Part shown: positions 18,701-24,177 of the stretch, one piece after another
Position numbering within the stretch: the first letter of the stretch is position 1
Layout: every line of letters starts with the position of its first letter
NCBI GenBank assembly: GCA_010014835.2
Contig: JAAAKB020000025.1
Span: 272,320 to 296,496 of the forward strand
Length of the DNA: 24,177 bases
Direction: 5' to 3'
Origin: Apostichopus leukothele
Taxonomy: Eukaryota; Echinodermata; Holothuroidea; Aspidochirotida; Stichopodidae
Position numbers and translations under genes: made by a program
The notes under the pieces: generated by a model
What the model was told of the DNA's origin: nothing
Database searches by the model: none
What the model saw: only the letters and a program-made list of their open reading frames with translations

Positions 18701-21043
18701 CAGGTCTGAGTGTTCTATATACAATGTTTTGTACATTACACTACAGTACAGTACAGTATAGCAGAACAGTACACAAACACTCTGATAACTTAGAACAACA
18801 CACTTACACTGTAGAGGACACACAAACTACTGTATGTGCAGTACTATGCAAAACAATCACTGTATATGAACAGTGCAGTACACAACAGGACAGTATAGTA
18901 TAGTACACACAAACAGAACAGTGTAAATGCCAAATTGTTCATAAATATCCAAAACCAGCCAAGTTTGGGGGTAAGCTACAGTTCATTTAACCACAATGGT
19001 ATTTCATGTCATATCTCAATGTAACATGCCAACACCTATTGTTTGCCATCGAAGGTTGAGAATCTATTTTTGCTACTTTAACTTGGCTTAAACCAAATTT
19101 ATTCTTCATAAATAATTTATTATTTTAGTGTATTGATGTTTGGATCCTTAGACAGCTCATGTCAAGTGAGCAGGGATGTGCATATATATTTGAGTAGTAT
19201 CTTCATCATTTGATGCTTTTAATATACAAATTTGCAGTTATACCAAGGCAAACGTGGTTGATCATTAAAGGCCGTAAAAATGTCAGAAGCCAAAAATCAG
19301 AACTGAAGTGTTTGAGAATATCTGGCATTGAATCCATTCATTTATTTGAGAAGAGTACCTGTATGTCATGAATGCTGCATGTATCAGCCACTCACTTTGA
19401 TCCGATGAAGCTTGATAATTTAAGGTACTTTTAACCTTCTTGAACAAGATAATCATATTAATAGTCTGTTTGATATAAAACGGAAATGATTTTCCACATT
19501 GGTTCCAGGAATTATGCAGTGTCATAGGTAAACTTGACTTGCAGTTTTACAAATTCAATTTCTTAAAATGTATCACATTAGGGAGAAAAGCAGATGATTG
19601 TGGTTTTGTAGCATTAACTGTAGCAATCTCTGTTTGATGGCATCAAATAGTAATTCAGTCTTGAAACAGCTCAATGGTAGCCTATTGTCCATACTTCATA
19701 CTTGTGGACCATAGATCTGAGCTGACCATGTTTGGAGCAAATAAACTATCATTTGTGAAACTATAAATCTTATTAACTGTGTAATCCTATTTAACATTTA
19801 TGCAAACAAGGCACGGTCTGTACATATATGTATGCAATAGACCTACAGTACTCGTATCTGTGTACTGTTGGTTAATAGCATTTATGCCGTAGTGCTACAG
19901 TGTACGCTGTATACATTATGTTTCAAACGGTGTTCATTGCTCATTGGATGTCTTACTTGAAGACCAGTAAATGTTCTGTCGATCGTGCACGTATGTCACA
20001 TCCTGTTAAATGGGCATTATAACGTCATCTGGCTTGAGTGGAAACCGCTATGTAGTGTGGACTCAACTGCATGTTTATCGTTTTGTACAGTATACGAAAT
20101 CGTTCAACAAGTTTTCCCAAAGATCATGAGTTTCCTTCCGTCTGTATGCAAAATCTAGTTTTTCATCAGTCCGTAACTAAGATGATGATGATGCCTCACA
20201 TACAAAATCATTGATTCATTGATTGATTACTAGCAACAATAAAAACGTGAGAAATATTGACCAAGCGTTATATTAATCTTGAAATACCTAGCTTACCCAT
20301 CATGAAATGTGTTCCCACTTTTTCTGGCTTATGCCTGGCTGTCTTTGCGTACAGCATTCGGCCATTTCTTTAAGCGATCTGAATGTGTAGGGGCTACAGT
20401 ATCTTTATAGTTTAGAAAATATCCTTGATTTGCAATATTTATACACAATTATGCAGTTTAACCTTCATTATGTGTACACAAGTACTATATGCTTTCACCC
20501 CATTGGCTGCAATTTTGGCCTAAGGTCAGGTAAAATCCTGGATATCCGATCGACAGAATTCTTCATCTTAACAGTTAAGAACCATCTTACTTTGGGGTAT
20601 AATTACATTGAGATTGAACATCCATGTCTTGAAATTGTCAGTTGTTGAAAGCATGAGTCAGTCATGTGATATAAGTGTTACTCATTTTCCTTTGCCTCTT
20701 GCCTCCTTTGAAGAAATTTAAGCTCGTCGTATGTCAACAGAGTTTCTCTTTCCATGCTTTTTTCGAAGTACACAGAAATGTCTCATTCCATGTTACTTCA
20801 TCTAGCCCAAATTGGAAGAAATATTGCTAATATATCTTGCGATTTATTTATTTTCTGTTTGGTAGAAAAACACAGAGAGGTTGCTCGGAGTCCAGGGAGG
20901 AGTAATAAAGGCTACTCGCCAATCAACAAACAGCCAAAGAGATCTGCATTAATATCAAGACAGAGATTAGCTGTCCCTTGGAAAACGTCGGCACTGGATA
21001 GAGAGCCCAGTGAGCAGCCGTTGGTCTCTATAGATAGTGAAAG
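12731..21043 (+). CDS. FAM219A: FAM219 family protein (FAM219A/B homologue), first three coding exons
   Basis: This is a small, probably disordered protein family of unsettled function. The exons at 12731-12787, 13648-13762 and 20866-21043 join in phase (0, then split Glu). They give about 116 residues; human FAM219A is around 185. The blocks PSSLQKKIEKHREVAR, YSPINKQPKRSALISRQRL and EPSEQPLVSIDSE parallel human PSPLQVKLEKQRELAR, GSPVNQQPKKNNVMARTRL and SPDEKPLVALDTD. The C-terminal part (RYSSSGYSSAEQ to DEDLDLIPP in relatives) is not in the window. The gene is divergent from DNAI1, as in human. One gene may stand for both vertebrate paralogues FAM219A and FAM219B, so the A assignment rests on the neighbour. 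No function is inferred. Confidence 0.85.
12788..13647. other. FAM219 intron 1, nothing recognised
   Basis: This is AT-rich intron between coding exons 1 and 2. No repeats or other exons are recognised. Confidence 0.65.
13648..13762 (+). CDS. FAM219A: FAM219 coding exon 2
   Basis: The acceptor is tttactttcag and the donor is AAAATTG before gtaagt. The exon is 115 nt: 38 codons plus G. It opens with two in-frame ATG codons exactly at the splice site and ends KRPSSLQKKI, followed by a split Glu. PSSLQKKIEKHRE matches the conserved PSPLQVKLEKQRE / PSIQAKLQKHRD block of FAM219A/B. Confidence 0.88.
14689..14721 (+). repeat. G-rich tract
   Basis: A 10-G run is followed by GG, GGGG and GGGG groups within 33 nt. 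It could form a G-quadruplex on the FAM219 coding strand. Confidence 0.55.
17260..17500 (+). mobile_element. Probable tRNA-derived SINE-like element
   Basis: Its GC content is higher than its flanks. It contains CAGTTCAATACAATGGG, a degenerate B-box-like stretch, then GGTCCTTCGGCAGGGCACTT and a CCCAGGTGTATAAATGGGGA stretch. I remember very similar phrases as dispersed repeats in marine invertebrates. Boundaries are approximate and no target-site duplication was identified. It could instead be a non-autonomous DNA element. Confidence 0.5.
17430..17471. repeat. Nested inverted repeats inside the SINE-like element
   Basis: CCCCAGGGGACAC (17430-17442) pairs with GTGCCCCCTGGGG (17459-17471), 12 of 13. 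A competing inner hairpin, GGCACT-TTCT-AGTGCC, lies at 17448-17463. Confidence 0.85.
18420..18925. repeat. Degenerate ACAGT/ACTGT-rich tract
   Basis: ACAGT and its complement recur more than a dozen times in about 500 nt, with a short perfect (ACAGT) run near 18744-18760. It looks like a decayed pentamer-type simple repeat. A chance reading frame in it was not called. Confidence 0.8.
20866..21043 (+). CDS. FAM219A: FAM219 coding exon 3
   Basis: The acceptor is tctgtttggtag and the donor is GAAAG before gtaggt. The exon is 178 nt: 2 nt to finish Glu, 58 codons, then AG. It contains EKHREVARSPGRSNKGYSPI, NKQPKRSALISRQRLAVPW and EPSEQPLVSIDSE. There are SP sites at RSPGR and YSPINK. The trailing AG would make Ser with the next exon, as expected for an acidic 'DSDDDFD' continuation. 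Confidence 0.9.
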
Positions 21044-21266
21044 GTAGGTGGCGTGTTCATCCTACTGTAGATGCATTGATTTACTTCCTGTGTGACAGCG
21101 GGGAACAAGCTTGATGGAGCTGCTGGTGGCGGATATAACAGCAGAGTAATGAGGAGGAATTCAGAAAAGATGCAAAGTAGACGAGCAAATTATTCAGAAT
21201 GGAAGTCACAGAGGGAAGGGAAACATGACTTCACAGAGGGATAGGGAGACTGACTTCACAGAGGGC

Positions 21267-21534
21267 CATTGCCCTTCCTAGCATATCAATGCTATTACCG
21301 CCATGTCACATTCCATTTCCCATGTTCTCATTCCACCACTCTACATGGATCCATTGGGTATCTTCGCTTACCTGTCTCCCACAACCTTAGCACTCTCATT
21401 CAACCCTGCCTGGAATTAGCCGTGCATGACCAGCTCCTCTGATCATTGCCCTTCCTAGCCATCAACGATATTACCGCCATGTCACATTCCCATGTTCTAA
21501 TTCCACCACTCTACAATGGATCTATTGGGAATCT
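21267..21534 (+). repeat. Local duplication, two copies of about 90 bp
   Basis: Copy one is 21267-21363 and copy two 21444-21534. Both run from CATTGCCCTTCCTAGC through TATTACCGCCATGTCACATT and CCACCACTCTACA-like sequence to ATTGGG and TATCT/AATCT. They differ by small indels and substitutions. Confidence 0.93.
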
Positions 21535-21562
21535 CTGAATACAAGTACTACTGTACTGTACG

Positions 21563-21667
21563 CAGGGTAGGGTAGGGTAGCAGCGTAGTACATCAAGTAT
21601 TACTGTAGCAGGGTAGGGTAGCAGTGTAGGGTAGGGTAGCAGTGTAGTACATCAAGTACTACTGTAG
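21563..21667 (+). repeat. GGGTA-rich tandem repeat, two compound units
   Basis: Unit one is 21563-21608 and unit two 21609-21667. Each has CAGGGTAGGGTAG followed by GCAG(C/T)GTAG and then TACATCAAGTA(T/C)TACTGTAG. Unit two has an extra internal GGGTA block. Confidence 0.9.
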
Positions 21668-22794
21668 CAGGGATTTGCTACTTGACTGTTTAGTATAAAG
21701 GTAGATACCTGGGTATACTATGCTCATGGATCTTTGCATCCTGTATGGTACAGGGTAATGCAATTAATTTGTTTTTCCCCCATGAAGTAGAAAAAAGACC
21801 GAGACCGTGTCCTTCAAGTCCTTCATTAATTTTGGAGGGAACGGGTGGAGAGTTGTTCAGTTTTCATCCCACAAGACCTGATTCTCTGTAAGGGGTAATA
21901 ACTTCCTCCACCGCTAGAAACTCTTCCAGCACTTTCGTGGTGGAAACACGTTCAAGGATAGACCGAGTTCTTCACAGGCTTTGCTATCGCAAGAGACAAA
22001 CATACAGTACAGTACCTCTGAGGTGAATATTGATTTCCACATCTCTTCACACGTCCATCTCACCTTGTGTCTTAAACAGATGGAACCGAAATGAGTTTAC
22101 TGACTTTGGTCAGAATTTAGCTAATAAAAATCCAACTCATCATTATTCATGCATAAAAAAATAAAAAATAAAATTTGGAAAAAAAATTCAGGTGCCGCAA
22201 GATACTGAATAAAACAACATAATTCTCTGGTGTTGAAGGGTAAAACTGAGTCAACCACTGCTCAGCATGAAGGCGATCTGAATACTATTTTATGTTCTTG
22301 TTATTGTTGAAAATAATCGATGTCACGATAATAAAGCATAATGACGTATTTGCGCCCTGTCTGTCTACTTTAGGCAGTCTACTTATTGAATGTACATGTT
22401 GCAGTATATGCATACTTGGAAACTAATTAAACTATGATCCAAAGATTCGAGCGATGCGACCTGAGCTCTCATATTTAATTTTATAACGCAAGTACAATAG
22501 TAGAGCTGCTACTGGATGAGTACATGTATGCAAGTTATGTGAAAACTATCCAGTACCGAGCTGTAATAGTAGTATTATGCAAGATCGTTAATATACCCAG
22601 CATACCTCATCATGAGATGGTGGTTTCAAGAAAGAGATGTTCTAACCATTAACTCTTAATATCACATACCTCATGAATACATATATATAATTATATGTAC
22701 AAATTGAAACTAAATTTGTCTAAAACTTAAAATAAACATTTGGTGGTATCTGGTGACACTTGGCCATTTTTAAGCGGGTTGGGGATATTTTATA

Positions 22795-22806
22795 CCCCCC
22801 CCCCCC
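22795..22806 (+). repeat. C homopolymer
   Basis: Twelve consecutive C. Length may be uncertain from sequencing. Confidence 0.85.
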
Positions 22807-23390
22807 ACTTTGTAATAATTATATATTAGCATAACTGGGCCCTTGGTCATCATTAGCTATCTCCCACTCTATAGATAATTGTTTATTTTAAAGATTGCAT
22901 CTACTGTAACTAGCCTACAAGCTGGTGACCGATTAGCACTGTGCTACCTTTAACCCACTTTCTGTGGTAATTCCTACTTGCTCTTCCTTCCAAACCTACC
23001 ATTCTAGTGACCGTCTATGTCAACAACTTCTCTTAGCTTTGACCAAACATCCTTTCAGGGGCACTTGTACTGCCTAGCAAGCCGATAATTACTCATATTA
23101 TGTACAGTATATTATCTGTAGAATTGCTTTTGGCCCCTTTTTGTACACAGTGGTGTGATGAATTATTTTCATTTTTCAAAACAGTTTCCGAGGGTTGCAT
23201 TTTCTGCCCCGATACGAGAGATGGTAGGATCTGTATAGATTTCCCTAGAGCTTGTTATCAATTTCCTCAAGTAAAATAGTCACTTCCCTAGTGAGAGTTT
23301 ATGTCTCCATTTCATCTACAGAACAATGTAAGTGATAGCTGTTAAGGACATCAAGGTTGCTTCTGAAATTCTAGAAAGTGGACGCCCTTT

Positions 23391-23432
23391 GTCAAACCAT
23401 GGAGGTAAAACAGTTTACCTCCATGGTCAAAC
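23391..23432. repeat. Perfect foldback with flanking direct repeats
   Basis: ACCATGGAGGTAAA (23396-23409), loop ACAG, then TTTACCTCCATGGT (23414-23427): 14 of 14 pairs. GTCAAAC occurs at both edges (23391-23397 and 23426-23432). Confidence 0.95.
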
Positions 23433-24056
23433 TGTGTAAGACCAGGGAGTTAGGACCTCCTTTACTCCTAATCTCGCAGCATTTTTTTGCCCCCTTCTTC
23501 GGACAGTTGACTACAAGTCTAATATCAATAATATGAGGAAGTTATTAGGAAGAGTAACAGGCAATCTGAGTCTAGTTGTAAACTCTGCTCGGTCATTCTG
23601 ACAAAGCCACCAACCAATGGTCACACTGTATTTCTATAAAATAATTATGCACTCCACAATTGATCTCTTGAGATTAATTGAGATAAATGGGGTTTTAAAT
23701 CATTTGACTATGCATAATTAACAAGTTGTGAAGTTTTCAAACAGTTCAATGCAGTGTGTTGTCCCACAAAATTTAATGTGTATCATCTATTTTTCATTTG
23801 GCAATCTTTGAATATGAAACTATATCTAATTTTATCTTTCATGAGTGTGACTTTGTTTCCGTAGATTATATGACAGAGATTCTGACCTTTCCTTTCCCTT
23901 ATTGGGGTTGGGTACCACCAGATTTATAACCACAGTGTACCCAAAAATGGCGCACCCGCATTTGACTTGACCTTAGGTGATGAGTCATATGGACGACTGT
24001 CCAGTGTGTCCTACAGTATCATTTGGCTGTGGGTAAAAGCATGTTTCTTGATTATA

Positions 24057-24177
24057 CAGCTTGGGTGGGCAACCTATGGTCAGCGGGCCACATGCGGCCC
24101 GCCAGTGATTTTTTTGCGGCCTGTGAGATGTCTCAAGAAAAAGAAAAAAATCAATCTATTTTACATCATCACAAAAA
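24057..24177 (+). mobile_element. Probable hAT-type DNA transposon end, cut by window edge
   Basis: It begins CAGCTTGGGTGGGCAACCTA and continues with GCGGGCCACATGCGGCCCGC. This style of terminus, a GGTGGGCAA run followed by a GCGGGCC/GGCCCGC inverted pair (24083-24089, 24096-24102), is typical of hAT-family elements in animals. GC is far above the surroundings. The other end and any transposase are outside the window. Confidence 0.55.

Larger units (their letters stand above)
13763..20865. other. FAM219 intron 2 (7.1 kb)
   Basis: This is a large intron between coding exons 2 and 3, which join through a split Glu codon. It contains a G-rich tract (14689-14721), a SINE-like element (about 17260-17500) and an ACAGT-rich tract (18420-18925). 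No other coding exon is recognised on either strand. Confidence 0.75.
21044..24177. other. FAM219 intron 3, running off the right edge
   Basis: This is sequence after the exon 3 donor. It holds a local duplication (21267-21534), a GGGTA-rich repeat (21563-21667), a C-run (22795-22806), a perfect foldback (23396-23427) and a hAT-like end (24057-24177). The expected RYSSSGYSS-type exon was not found. Confidence 0.7.

Noticed and set aside
18682-18903. 73-residue plus-strand frame in the ACAGT-rich tract
   Set aside because: The residues follow directly from the simple repeat (many Thr, Val, Gln, Tyr and Cys); no splice context or homology.
21563-21667. GGGTA repeats as a telomere remnant
   Set aside because: The unit is a pentamer with spacers, not TTAGGG, and no fusion signature is present.
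21791-21881. Plus-strand candidate exon starting after catgaagtag
   Set aside because: It reads to a stop in the required phase, but shares nothing with FAM219 C-termini and has only weak internal donors.
23865-23910. Plus-strand candidate exon LYDRDSDLSFPLLG after tttccgtag
   Set aside because: It is in phase with FAM219 exon 3, but the family continues with an acidic SDDDFD then RYSSSGYSS, which this does not resemble. The donor (gtacca) is weak.

Overview
This is animal genomic DNA. Both genes are split into short exons by AT-rich introns with GT/AG borders. Introns are mostly 0.2-3 kb, with one of about 7 kb. The proteins are a ciliary dynein subunit and a FAM219-family protein. Intron structure, base composition and the repeat types suit an invertebrate, perhaps a marine deuterostome such as an echinoderm. 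I cannot fix the species from the sequence.

The left half (1 to about 10.55 kb) carries eleven coding exons, on the minus strand, of the axonemal outer-arm dynein intermediate chain DNAI1 (IC1/IC78 type). All splice phases agree from exon to exon. Together they encode about 509 residues, from an acidic N-terminal segment through most of the WD-repeat propeller. The last exon or exons run off the left edge. The first roughly 140 residues were not found and may lie in a 100-N assembly gap at 12189-12288.

The right half (12.73 kb to the end) holds the 5' part of a FAM219A/FAM219B homologue on the plus strand. Three phase-compatible coding exons encode the start, the basic 'PSSLQ..IEKHRE' block and the 'SPINKQPKR...PLVSIDSE' block. 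The remaining C-terminal exons lie beyond the right edge.

The two genes are divergent, with 5' ends facing each other. FAM219A and DNAI1 are arranged the same way in human (9p13), so this looks like an ancient divergent pair, probably sharing a bidirectional promoter in the 10.5-12.7 kb interval that contains the gap. FAM219 has no settled function.

The introns hold the other structure. There is a 30-bp satellite whose copies alternate as a 60-bp higher-order unit, inside a larger local duplication. There is an X-box-like (RFX) palindrome in the longest DNAI1 intron and several G-rich tracts. There is a degenerate ACAGT-rich tract, a tRNA-SINE-like element with nested hairpins, and a hAT-type transposon end at the right edge. 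A short perfect foldback is flanked by 7-bp direct repeats. No RNA genes, CRISPR arrays or viral fossils were recognised.
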